Below, in pieces: positions 7,553 to 16,700 of a stretch of 36,459 bases of DNA; position 1 is the first letter of the stretch; the number at the start of each line of letters is the position of its first letter. The notes beneath the pieces are model-generated. The model worked only from the letters and a program-made list of their open reading frames with translations, was not told where the DNA came from and made no database searches. A program made the translations under genes and the position numbers. The stretch spans positions 1 to 36,459 of the forward strand of contig PBBL01000036.1 in assembly GCA_002716585.1 (NCBI GenBank), written 5' to 3'. Origin of the DNA: Myxococcales bacterium (GTDB taxonomy: Bacteria; Myxococcota_A; Bradymonadia; Bradymonadales; GCA-2716585).

Positions 7553-8149
7553 TTGTCCAACGCACATCAAGAATTTGAGACTCACATCCAGGCCCTGTGC
7601 CAGCAAGGAAAGACCGACGATGCGGCCACGAGCGTCATTGAGCGCTACGGGTCGGCGCTGTTGCGCTTTCTGGTCAACATGTCACCGGACGTGCAGACCG
7701 GGGAGGATGTCTTTCAGGTGGTGTGTGTCCGGGTGTGGCAGCGGCTGCCGTCGTTTCAGTGGGAAGGTTCGCTGCGCGCGTGGCTCTTTGTGGTGGCGCG
7801 TCACGCGTTCTTCAATCACCGCCGCGACCAGCAACGAAGGCGCGAAGACCACCTGCCCGACATGATCTCCTCCATCCCCGCGCAGCTGTCGCGCACGATC
7901 ACGCAGGAGTGGCGCAAGACGGAGGTCAAGACCAGGCTCTGGGAGTCGATTGAGACCCTGCCTCCCAACGACAGGACGCTCTTGATGCTGCGCCTTCATC
8001 AGCAGATGCGCTGGACGGAGATCGCGCGTGTGCTGAACAGCGACGAAGACCCGGACCCGGCTCTGCTCAAGCGCAGCGCGGCCGCGGCCCGAAAACGCTT
8101 TGAGCGCCTCAAGGGCGGGCTGCGCGAGCGGATGAACGCGGACTCGTGA
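7553..8149 (+). CDS. ECF-type RNA polymerase sigma factor (sigma-70 family)
   Basis: A 198-aa sigma factor. Region 2 is clear at about residues 25-85: ALLRFLVNMSPDVQTGEDVFQ, then VVCVRVWQRLPSFQWEGSLRAWLFVVARHAFFNHRR, the -10 recognition and core-binding helices. Region 4 follows at about 125-185 (LWESIETLPPNDRTLLMLRLHQQMRWTEIARVL ... RKRFERLKG), the -35 binding helix-turn-helix. The only start directly after the upstream in-frame stop (TGA at 7547) is the TTG at 7553, so a weak TTG start is likely. It converges on the kinase-STAND gene 69 nt away. No anti-sigma factor is adjacent, so control may come from its own promoter or from the neighbouring kinase (inference). Confidence 0.92.
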   Translation: MSNAHQEFETHIQALCQQGKTDDAATSVIERYGSALLRFLVNMSPDVQTGEDVFQVVCVRVWQRLPSFQWEGSLRAWLFVVARHAFFNHRRDQQRRREDHLPDMISSIPAQLSRTITQEWRKTEVKTRLWESIETLPPNDRTLLMLRLHQQMRWTEIARVLNSDEDPDPALLKRSAAAARKRFERLKGGLRERMNADS

Positions 8150-8218
8150 GGCTCACGGTGCGCGACCTGACCATCCGCGACCAGGTGATCTCGTCAGCGC
8201 GTGGGTGGGACAGGCGCG

Positions 8219-11200
8219 TCATGACGTGAGCTGAACCCGACGCAGCCGCTGCAAGCGCCGCCCCAGGATGGACCTCGGGTCAGCCGTGATCTTTTCATGG
8301 ATCGCCTCGACGCGGGCGAGGGTCTGAGCGGCGAGCTGAGGTTGACCCAGGGCGAATTGGAGCGTGGCCTGGCTGGAGAGGATCATGGCCAGGCTGTATT
8401 GATCCTGGCTCTTTTCGACCAGCTCGACGCCCTCCTTCATGCGATGCTGCGCAGCGTCCAGGTTGTCCATGTGGAGATCGATCAACGCCCATTCGCCGAG
8501 GATGTCACCCCGCAGGTGTGTCGATCGGATGATCTCGGCGAGCTCAAGGCCCTGCGCGAACGCCTCCAGGGCTTTGACGCGCTGACCCTGGTTGGCGCAG
8601 AAGACGCCCAGCGTGAGGCAGGACCAGCCCTCCAGTCTCTTGCTGCCTGCCCTGCGTGCGAGCGCGCGTGCGCGATGGATCAGCCTGAGAGCCTGGTCGT
8701 GATCGCCGAGGATGTCGTACAAGCTGCTGAGGTTGCGCAGGATCCACGCCCTGGTCCCGGTGTGGCCCAGCACGTTGGCGAGCTCCAGGGCGCTCAGGAA
8801 GTGATCCGCGGCTTCATGGAGCTGCCCCTGGAGCTTCAAGCAAACCCCCAGAGAGCGGCGCGTCATGCACTCCAGGAACAGAGAGGGGTGATTGCGCGCG
8901 TGGTGCAGGGCCTGCTGGTAATAGGCCATCGATTGTTCGCTCTCACCCTTCTTCCGGTGCTGGATCCCAAGGTTGAACAGCGTCCAGCCCTGGAGGATGT
9001 GGCTCTGCGTTGTCTGTCCCGAGGCGAGCGCCTTGAAGATCTCGGGGCAAGGGAGCTGTGGGGGGTTTGGCTCCATGTGTTTTTTGAGCGCGATGAGCAG
9101 CCAGGCCCACCCCTCCATGAGCGGTTCGTTCAGGTCTTGTGCCAGGGTCAGGGCCTGCGTCGTGCGCGCTTCGTCGTAAGAGCCCGCGGACCAGCTCAGG
9201 TAGACGTGGGCCAGCAGGATCCGCAGGTGCTGGTGGGGGTCTTTGGGGGGGTCTTCAAGCCAGGGGCGCAGGAGGTTCAAGGCCGCCTTGTAAGGCCCGA
9301 AGTGGTGGTAGTAGCTGACCACCGCGAGCGTGGCTCGGTAGGCCTGCTCGCGGTGTGGCCCCTGGGCGATGGCCAGGAAGTTTTCGAACTCCTTGATGCT
9401 CCGATCGTCGTGACGTTGATTCCGCTCCCAGGGGGCGTCGTTGAAGTCGAGGCGGCCGTAGTGCTCGGCGTGGCGGCGCGTGAGCGCCTGGTCCAGCGCG
9501 TCGGCCTCGGCCGACGTGCGCCGCTGGGCGCGCTTGTGGAGCGCGTACTCGCGGATGCTCACGTAGAAGGTGAAGCGCTGCTCCTCGGGGTGCTCCTCAA
9601 GGGGGGCGGTGGTCAACCAGCTCTTGTCCAGCAGGTTCTGGAGGAGATCGACGGTCCAGAGGGCGTCAGGCCAGGCGCTGAGGTCAAGGACGGCCTCGGC
9701 CGCGTTGAGGGTGAAGCTGCCATGAAAGATCGAGCACTGGAGGAGCCCCTCTTGTTCCCAGGGGGAGAGCAGCTCCCAGGACCAGTCCAGGGTGCTCTTG
9801 AGCGTCGCCTGACGCGAGGCGGCGTCCTGCTGGCGCGAGCGCAGGAGCTGGAAGCGCTGTGAGAGGCGCGCGACGATCTGAGCAGGCGTCAACACCGCGA
9901 CGCGCGCCGCCGCCAGCTCAAGCGCCAGCGGCAGGCCATCCAGCTGACGCACCAGCGCGATCACCTCCTGAAGGTTCTCGGCGGTGAGCGTGAAGCTCGG
10001 CCTGGCCTTGCGGGCCTTCTCTGCGAAGAGCACAACCGCGTCATTCTGTTGGGCCGCCTCCAGATCGGCGTCTGGAGGGGGAAGGGGAAAGGGCGACAGG
10101 CGCACGAGCTGCTCATGGGCGATCGCCAGCGGTTCCCGGCTTGAGGTGAGGAACGTCGCGCGAGGCGCCGCGGCCATCCAGGTCGCGATGGTGGTGGGCG
10201 CCAGGTGGGTGATCTGTTCAAAGTTGTCCATGAGCAGCAGCGGCTCTTCCCGGGACTTGAGCAGGTCGATGAGCTGCTCCTCATGGTCTCGCTGGGTCAG
10301 CTTGATGCCCATCACCTGAGCGACGGTCGAACACAGCTCGTCTCGCGATCGGACCTGGGTCAGATCACAAAACCAGATCTCACCAGGCCAGCGCTCCAGG
10401 TGCCGCCTGGCGAATTGCTGGATGAGGCTGGTTTTGCCCACGCCGCCCATGCCCACCACGGTGACCAGGCTGCCCCGCTCCTCAAGCAGCAGCGCCGCGA
10501 GGCGTTGCAGCTCGGCCTCGCGCCCCACGAAGTGGCGCAGCTTGCGCGGCAGGTTGTGGCGCGCCTCGTGCTGGGTCGTTGGTGGGGAGGGGAGGAGCTT
10601 GGGTTGGGGCGTGGGGAGCGCTTCGGGCAGGCTGAAGGGCGCAGCGGGCCGCGGAGAGCTGATCAGGTCGGTGTGTACGATGTCCTGCAGGGCCTGTAGG
10701 GCGAGCCTGGCGCTGGGCGGGCGGGCGTTGGGCGCCTTGGCCATCATCCACACGATCCAGGGGTGGAGGGGGGTGGAGGTGTCCGCGAACCTGGAGCCGT
10801 CAAAGAGGGGAGCCTCGTGGAGGTGTTGGGCGCGCAGGGCGGCTATGGACTGGCCGTCAAAGGGGACCGACCCGCAGAGCATCTGGTAGACGAGGCACCC
10901 CACGGCGTAGAGGTCGGTCTGGGGGCTGATCTCCTGATGGTTCCACTGCTCGGGGGCCATGTTGTGAGGAGAGCCGATCAAGCCCTCACTCGCGCCCCCT
11001 GATGTGCTGAGGTTCTGGCTGATGCCAAAGTCAAGGACCTTGACAAAATCCTCGGTGCCTTGCTGCTTGATCAGGAAGACGTTGCTGGCCTTGATGTCAC
11101 GGTGCACGATGTTGTGGTCGTGCGCCTCCCACAGGGACTTGAGGATCTGTGAGGCGATGGACACCGCGCGCGGGAGGGAGAAGCGCCCTTGCGCCTTGAG

Positions 11201-11617
11201 CAGGTCGTCGAGGGGCGCGCCTCGGAGAAACTCCATCACCAGGAAGGGGAGCTCTCCGTCCTGCCCGTAATCGAGCACGCGCACGGTGTTGGGGTGGGTC
11301 AGCGAGGCGGCGTTGCGGGCCTCCATGGCGAAGCGCAGCTTGCCCTGGGGTCCCAGCCTGGGGTTCATGACCTTGAGGGCGACCTGACCATCCGTGGCCA
11401 GGTGCCGCGCCGAGTACACCCAGCCCATACCGCCCTGCCCAAGCTCACCTTCAAGCACAAAGCGGGCGTCGATCTGTTGGCCCAGGCGAGGCTTGGCGTC
11501 GGGTCCTCCAAAGGCCTGGATGATCTGCTTGTCCAGGGAGTCGAGCATACCATCGTCAACGGAGTCATCCAGGAAGGGGGTGAGCGCAGAGGCTGTCGGG
11601 AGCTTCTGATTACCCAT
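8219..11617 (-). CDS. Ser/Thr protein kinase fused to a STAND (NB-ARC-like) ATPase and TPR domain
   Basis: An 1132-aa cytoplasmic signalling protein. The Hanks-type kinase (about 52-315) has the Gly loop GQGGMG (60-65), Lys82 in VALKV, HRD with Asp174 in HRDIKASN, and DFG at 196-198. All catalytic residues are present. A Pro-rich linker (322-350) follows. The ATPase domain starts at FVGREAEL, has the P-loop GMGGVGKTS (389-397), Walker B LLLMDNFE (460-467) and the GLPLALELAAAR motif (561-572) of STAND proteins. From about 700 to the end the sequence is helical, with TPR-type repeats (for example MAYYQQALHHARN and ALRLIHRARALARRAG). There is no transmembrane segment. This suggests ligand or partner sensing by the TPRs, switching by the ATPase and output by the kinase. 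It converges on the sigma-factor gene. Confidence 0.93.
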   Translation of the reverse strand: MGNQKLPTASALTPFLDDSVDDGMLDSLDKQIIQAFGGPDAKPRLGQQIDARFVLEGELGQGGMGWVYSARHLATDGQVALKVMNPRLGPQGKLRFAMEARNAASLTHPNTVRVLDYGQDGELPFLVMEFLRGAPLDDLLKAQGRFSLPRAVSIASQILKSLWEAHDHNIVHRDIKASNVFLIKQQGTEDFVKVLDFGISQNLSTSGGASEGLIGSPHNMAPEQWNHQEISPQTDLYAVGCLVYQMLCGSVPFDGQSIAALRAQHLHEAPLFDGSRFADTSTPLHPWIVWMMAKAPNARPPSARLALQALQDIVHTDLISSPRPAAPFSLPEALPTPQPKLLPSPPTTQHEARHNLPRKLRHFVGREAELQRLAALLLEERGSLVTVVGMGGVGKTSLIQQFARRHLERWPGEIWFCDLTQVRSRDELCSTVAQVMGIKLTQRDHEEQLIDLLKSREEPLLLMDNFEQITHLAPTTIATWMAAAPRATFLTSSREPLAIAHEQLVRLSPFPLPPPDADLEAAQQNDAVVLFAEKARKARPSFTLTAENLQEVIALVRQLDGLPLALELAAARVAVLTPAQIVARLSQRFQLLRSRQQDAASRQATLKSTLDWSWELLSPWEQEGLLQCSIFHGSFTLNAAEAVLDLSAWPDALWTVDLLQNLLDKSWLTTAPLEEHPEEQRFTFYVSIREYALHKRAQRRTSAEADALDQALTRRHAEHYGRLDFNDAPWERNQRHDDRSIKEFENFLAIAQGPHREQAYRATLAVVSYYHHFGPYKAALNLLRPWLEDPPKDPHQHLRILLAHVYLSWSAGSYDEARTTQALTLAQDLNEPLMEGWAWLLIALKKHMEPNPPQLPCPEIFKALASGQTTQSHILQGWTLFNLGIQHRKKGESEQSMAYYQQALHHARNHPSLFLECMTRRSLGVCLKLQGQLHEAADHFLSALELANVLGHTGTRAWILRNLSSLYDILGDHDQALRLIHRARALARRAGSKRLEGWSCLTLGVFCANQGQRVKALEAFAQGLELAEIIRSTHLRGDILGEWALIDLHMDNLDAAQHRMKEGVELVEKSQDQYSLAMILSSQATLQFALGQPQLAAQTLARVEAIHEKITADPRSILGRRLQRLRRVQLTS

Positions 11618-11954
11618 AACACCACATGCTGTCGTGTGGTTTCATCGCACCCGTCTGGTCCTTGAGGGCTCAACCGTACAGGGCTGCCATGCTGGCAACG
11701 TGGGTGATGGCCCCCGATATCATCGACCCTGCGGCGTGTCTTATTCTAGACCTGCCCTCCACGCGCTGCAACCTGACCTGTCGGACCGTGATCCGCCGCG
11801 GCGCCTGGACAGCAGGTAGCGCGCCACGCCACGCAGATTTTTCCAGCCCCTTGTAGACGACCTCCATCACCAATCGCGCAAGAAATCTTCGTCACATCCA
11901 GACACGCCGGTGTTTGCTTTGTGGGTCCAATGAACCTCAAGGAGGATCGTCGAG
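11618..11954. other. Divergent intergenic region, no gene seen
   Basis: This 337-nt gap lies between the start of the kinase gene (minus) and the start of the lipoprotein gene (plus), so it should hold both promoters. I found no credible open frame and no -35/-10 pair good enough to name. The only firm signal is AAGGAGG at about 11938-11944, the ribosome binding site of the gene at 11955. Confidence 0.6.
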
Positions 11955-12473
11955 ATGCATGAGCAGTTTTCGTGGAGCATGTTGGGTGTCATCGCCTTCG
12001 TCATCGTCGCCGTAGCGGCGTGCAGCGATCCGAGCGAGGAGCCTTCGGGGACACCGGACACCTCCGGGACGAGCAACAGCGCGTCCAATGGGACAACGGG
12101 GCCAACGAGCAACGGGACCACCTCAGAGACGAGCAACGGGACCACCTCGGAGACGAGCAACGGGACCACCGGCACCACCGAGTCGGGGTTGCAGGTCGCG
12201 GACGGGGCGGCGCGCTCGTGCGAGGTGATGCTCAGGGACGCGGGCCACAGCCTGAAGGCGGTGCGCTTCGCGGACACGGTCGAAGGGCGATCCATGCGCC
12301 GGGGGGCCAACCTGGCGGTGTCCTTCTTTGTGAAGACCGACGCCGCGATCCCGTCAGGGGCGGTCTCATTTGAAGCGGCGCAGCCGACCGATGGGGTCGA
12401 GATCGTAACCAGCAGGTGTTTTGACCAGCCTGGCGCGCTCATCGCGGCGCCGGGGGTGGGTTTGACGTTCTAG
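11955..12473 (+). CDS. Small lipoprotein with Ser/Asn/Gly/Thr repeat linker
   Basis: A 172-aa predicted lipoprotein: a hydrophobic segment SMLGVIAFVIVAVAAC gives a lipobox AVAAC with Cys23 as the lipid anchor. Residues about 24-76 are a low-complexity linker containing the octapeptide TSNGTTSE in near-identical copies, typical of spacers that hold a domain away from the membrane. The globular part (about 78-172) is only some 95 residues, with two cysteines (SCEVML, RCFDQP), and is not recognised. AAGGAGG lies 10 nt before the ATG, a very strong ribosome binding site. It precedes the six-Cys protein and RHS genes on the same strand, with a hairpin between. Confidence 0.82.
   Translation: MHEQFSWSMLGVIAFVIVAVAACSDPSEEPSGTPDTSGTSNSASNGTTGPTSNGTTSETSNGTTSETSNGTTGTTESGLQVADGAARSCEVMLRDAGHSLKAVRFADTVEGRSMRRGANLAVSFFVKTDAAIPSGAVSFEAAQPTDGVEIVTSRCFDQPGALIAAPGVGLTF
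12105..12170 (+). repeat. 24-bp in-frame tandem repeat (2.75 copies)
   Basis: Units begin ACGAGCAACGGGACCACCTC at 12105, 12129 and 12153; the third is cut after 18 bp. The first two differ at one base (CAGAG versus CGGAG). The period is a multiple of three, so slippage changes the length of the lipoprotein linker without breaking the frame. Confidence 0.85.
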
Positions 12474-12502
12474 GCGGTGCTGGAGGGCTCTCCAACACCG
12501 CC
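12473..12502 (+). terminator. GC-rich hairpin directly after the lipoprotein gene
   Basis: Arms 12473-12485 (GGCGGTGCTGGAG) and 12490-12502 (CTCCAACACCGCC) pair at 12 of 13 positions around the loop GGCT, starting at the last base of the stop codon. It is the shape of an intrinsic terminator, but no T-run follows, so termination strength is uncertain. It may partly uncouple the lipoprotein from the genes downstream. Confidence 0.5.
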
Positions 12503-12651
12503 AGCACCGAAGTCCTCGACGAAGCGGGCGTTTCACGACGCCGACGCGCCCCAGCCAGCGCACGCTCGCGTCAGGGGAGCTTCACCATCCGCTGACAGCC
12601 CACATACGACAGCCACAGATCACCCAAGAGCGAACAGCGAGGCAGCGAACC

Positions 12652-13659
12652 ATGAACAGCCAGAACCGATCCAACCTCAAGCTCGCAGCAGGCGTCCTCC
12701 TGGGGCTGATCACCGCGTTGACGGTGACGGCCATGGCCGACGGCGACCCCACCACCGACACCGTGCCCCGCGTGTTGCCCTACCAGGGCACCCTGGAGTT
12801 CAACGGCCAGCCCGTGCACGCCCTCGGTGAGGACGCGATCCCCATGCGCTTCTCGCTCTTTGATGGCCCCAGCTCGGACACGGCCATCTACAACCAGGAG
12901 CTGTCCATCGAGGTCTACGCCGGTCGGTTCACCGCGTCCATCGGCCCCCTCGGCACCAACGCCGATGGAGAGGAGGTCACCATCACGGAGGTCATCCAGG
13001 CCGCCGACGATCTGTACCTCGGCATGACCCTGCTCGGCGACGGCGAAAACCCCGACGTCGCCCTCTCCAACCGCCAGCGCATCCACGCCTCGCCGTACGC
13101 CCTCTGGACCACCTCCGCCACGAACCTCAACGTCGCCGCCAACCTGAGCGTGCGCGGCGACGCCCTGTTCGGGGGCGGCGTTACCGTCGGGGAGCAGGGT
13201 CACCTCCGGCTGCTCAACAACGACGGCGCGTCCCTCAACAGCGACGGCGCCCTGGTCGTGGGTGGAACGCGCAACATCACCATCGACAACAGCGCGCTGA
13301 TCGCCCGCGATGGCGCGAGCCCGGCTGTGCTGACGGTGGGCTCTCCGACCGACGTGGAGGGCGACCTCAACGTGAACGGCGACCTCCGCGTCCACAACGG
13401 GACCCTCCGTGGACGGCTTGAGCTGCGGCAGGCGATCCACACGTTCACCACCTCAACCACGGAGAGCATCACCTGCGACGCCAATGAGGTCCCGATCAGC
13501 TGCGGCGTCGAGAAGATCGACCTGACCGCTGGCGACGAGGACTCGATGGGCTGCTTTGTCGATCTGGAGCGCAACAGGTGTCGGGTCTGGCTCGATGTGG
13601 CCAGCACCCAGGACGGCGACCAGCGAGGCTACTGCATGTGCCTCCGGGTGTCCGAGTAG
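12652..13659 (+). CDS. Exported beta-rich protein with six-Cys C-terminal domain
   Basis: A 335-aa secreted protein. The signal peptide (LKLAAGVLLGLITALTVTAMA) would be cut after residue 29. The first part of the mature protein (PRVLPYQGTLEFNGQPV ... MRFSLFDG ... IYNQELSIEVYAGRFTASIGP) is an all-beta module that I have seen in large secreted proteins of myxobacteria and relatives. It is followed by IHASPYALWT and a ladder-like stretch (LNVAANLSVRGDALFGGGVTVG, DVEGDLNVNGDLRVHNGTLRG), suggestive of a beta-helix. The last 60 residues hold six cysteines (ITCDA, PISCG, MGCF, NRCRV, GYCMCL), probably disulfide-bonded outside the cytoplasm. GAGG lies 9 nt before the ATG. The RHS gene begins 66 nt after its stop, so the two are likely co-transcribed. 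Exact function unknown. Confidence 0.82.
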   Translation: MNSQNRSNLKLAAGVLLGLITALTVTAMADGDPTTDTVPRVLPYQGTLEFNGQPVHALGEDAIPMRFSLFDGPSSDTAIYNQELSIEVYAGRFTASIGPLGTNADGEEVTITEVIQAADDLYLGMTLLGDGENPDVALSNRQRIHASPYALWTTSATNLNVAANLSVRGDALFGGGVTVGEQGHLRLLNNDGASLNSDGALVVGGTRNITIDNSALIARDGASPAVLTVGSPTDVEGDLNVNGDLRVHNGTLRGRLELRQAIHTFTTSTTESITCDANEVPISCGVEKIDLTAGDEDSMGCFVDLERNRCRVWLDVASTQDGDQRGYCMCLRVSE

Positions 13660-13725
13660 GTCCTCTCCCGAGCCGGTCAGGTTCCCCCCACAGGTAGAAG
13701 GTACAACACAACAATGGGAGACGTT

Positions 13726-16700
13726 ATGTTGAGAGTCGATGCATCCGTTTACATCGTAGGTCTGGCGCTGCTCTTGTGGTCGAGCGCGGCGATGGCGCAA
13801 ACAGGCGTCTCCGACGACCGGGTGAGCCTCCCCGCAGGTCCAGGGAGCCTTGAAGGGGTCGGAGAGAACGTGGAGATGAACCCCAACATGGGCTCCATGA
13901 GCCACAGCGTCTCCATCATGACCCCAGCCGGGTTCCCAGGGGTCAGCCCCAACCTGGGCTTGTCCTACAACTCCGGCGCAGGGGCGTCCACCGTGGGCAT
14001 CGGCTGGATGATGGACACCCCTCACATCGAGCGGATGACCTACCGCGGGCTGCCCGAGTACACCACCGACGACGACTTCACCGCGGGCGGCGACACCCAG
14101 CTCGTGCTGCTGCCCGGCTCCAACCCGCGCACCTACCGGGCGCGCTACGAAAAGGGCTTCGTGCGCTACCGCTGGCACGACGCCCCCGACGGACGCGAAG
14201 GCTACTGGACCGCCGAGTACCCCGACGGCGCCGTGGGCTACTTCGGCGCCGACGCCGAGGGCGCCCTGGTCCCTTCCGCCCGCGTGGGTCAATCGGAAGG
14301 CACGTTTCGCTACATGTTGGTGGAAAAGGTCGATGTCTATGGGCACACCCTCCGCTACACCTACCAGAAGTCCGGTGACGTGGCCCTGCTGCGCAACATT
14401 GGCTATGTCTTCACCGAAGGCGACGACAACCCCCGCTACAACGTCAGCTTCCAGTACCAGGACCGCGAGGACGAGACGGGCTTTGACTACCTGTCGGACG
14501 CCAAGGGCGGGTTCAACGAGCTGCTCACCCAGCGCCTGGCCTCCATCAACGTCTTCTCCGGGTCCGAGCGGATCCGCCGCTACGAGCTGAGCTACGAGCG
14601 CTACGCCGACTCGGGAGGCTTCACGCGCTTGCGCCAGGTTCAGATGCTTGGGCTCGACGGCTCCCCCTACCCCGTGGTTCACAGCTTCAGCTACTCGCAG
14701 GCGCTGGGCGGCGTCTGCGAGGAAGACTGCGGCGAGCCCTTCGTGGTCGAGATGGGCAACATCGGGGTCAACCTGGGTGTGGGGCGCGCGACGCTGCTCG
14801 ACATCAACGGCGACAGCCTGCCCGACCTGATCAACACCACCAACGACGGCGCGCACACCTTCCTCCTCAACGAGCCCTCCGAAGATGGCTCCAGCCGCTT
14901 CGCCAGCACGCCTGTCACCAGCGCCGTCCCCGAGGCCACCGGCAGCGGCTTCCGCCTCGGGACGCCCTACGTGCACGTCCTCGACACCAACGGCGACGGC
15001 TTCACCGACCTGCTCCACGCGCAGACCGGCCGTATCCTCATCAACCGAGGCAACGGCGACTGGGAGCAGGGCATGACCACCGACCCCGGCGCCGTGACCG
15101 ACGTCATCGGCGCCGACTTCAACGCCGACGAAGGTGAGCTGCGCACGATCCGGTTTCTGGATTACGACAACGACAAGAAGATCGACCTGCTGCGCTCCAC
15201 GCGCACCGAGACCAGCGTCTTTCGCAACCGGGGCCTCGACGGTTTTGAAGAGGACGACGAGGTCGAACCTCTCGGCTACGGCATCCAGGCCGACCAGATC
15301 CAGTTCACGGACATGAACGGCGACGGGCTGCTGGACGCGGTCAAGCTCAACGTCGGGGGTCTGCGCTACAAGCTGAATTACGGTTGGGGGCGTTGGGGCG
15401 AGGAGGTTGAAGTGCTCGGTCTCCCGATAGGGGAGAGCGAGCTGGAGCTGGCTGCGCTTGAAGATATGAACGGCGATGGCCTGAGCGATCTTGTGGTGGT
15501 GGTCGGCTCCACCGTCAAGCTGGCCATCAACCGCAACGGGGAGCGCTTCTCCGACATCACCACCCTCACCAGCGACCGCGTGGGTGACGCCATCCCTCAG
15601 CGCGACGCCACCACGACGGTGTTGTACGCGGACATGAACGGCAACGGCTCCAGCGACGTCGTCTGGCTGTCGGCCCAGGGCGACGCCACCTACCTGGAGC
15701 TGTTCCCGGTGCGCCCCAACCAGCTCGCCCGCATCGAGAACGGCCTCGGCAGCGTGACCGACATCACCTACGGCACCAGCGTCCAGCACATGGCCCGCGA
15801 CGGAGGCTGGGAGGCGTGGGCGCACCGCTTGCCGCACCCGATGCTCGTGGTGGACTCCATCGATCGCTACGACCTGCTGACGAACGTGCACGAGGTCACC
15901 GAGTACCAGTACCACGACGGGTTCTACGACGGGGTCGAGAAGCAGTTTCGCGGCTACGCCCGCGTCGAAGCGTTCAGCATCGGCGACGAGACCCAGGAAG
16001 ACGGTTACAACCTCACCACGTTCGACGTCGGGGCCACCGACCCCTACCGCAACGGCCTCCTCCTGAGCAGCGAGACGCGCAGCGCCGACCGCGCCCTCTC
16101 CGAGGAGCGTTACATCTACGAAGACTGCCCGCTGGCCGAGATCCCCGTCGGCACGGCGCTGCCCATCCGGTACATCTGCAACACCGCCAACACCCAGATC
16201 GTGCAAGAGGGCACCGACCCCGAGGACCACGTCACGCTCCAGAGCGATATGGAGTACGACGGCTACAGCAACGTCACCCTCAGCCGCTCCCACGGCGTCA
16301 CCGCGATTGGGGGCCAGGGGTGCGCGCCCTGCCAGGAGAGCCCTGCGCCGTTCGGTGAGCCGTGTGGCCAACAATGCCTGGGCGACGAGGCCTACCACGA
16401 GACGAGCTTCGTCGCGCCTGGAGAGGACACCAACGGCCGCTGGATCCTCGGCGCTCCCTACCGCGAACGCAGCTACGGCCGCCCCGACAGCCCTCTCGTC
16501 CTGGAGACGCTGACCTACTACGACGGCCCCGACTTTGAAGGGATGAACCCAGGTACGCTCGACCAGGGCAAGGTCACCCGCGTGACCGTCTCCAAAGACG
16601 CGGGGTCCACCATCACGACGACGCGTAACGCCTACAACGCCCACGGCAACGTCATCGAGACCCTCGACCCCAACGCGACGCTGAACGGCAACACCCACCG

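Noticed and set aside
8150..8218. Search for a bidirectional terminator between the sigma factor and kinase genes
   Set aside because: Only GTGAG-G-CTCAC was found, with a loop too small to form a hairpin.
8297..9862. 521-codon plus-strand open frame opposite the kinase-STAND gene
   Set aside because: The minus frame carries the STAND/TPR protein; this frame has no domain and lacks a ribosome binding site.
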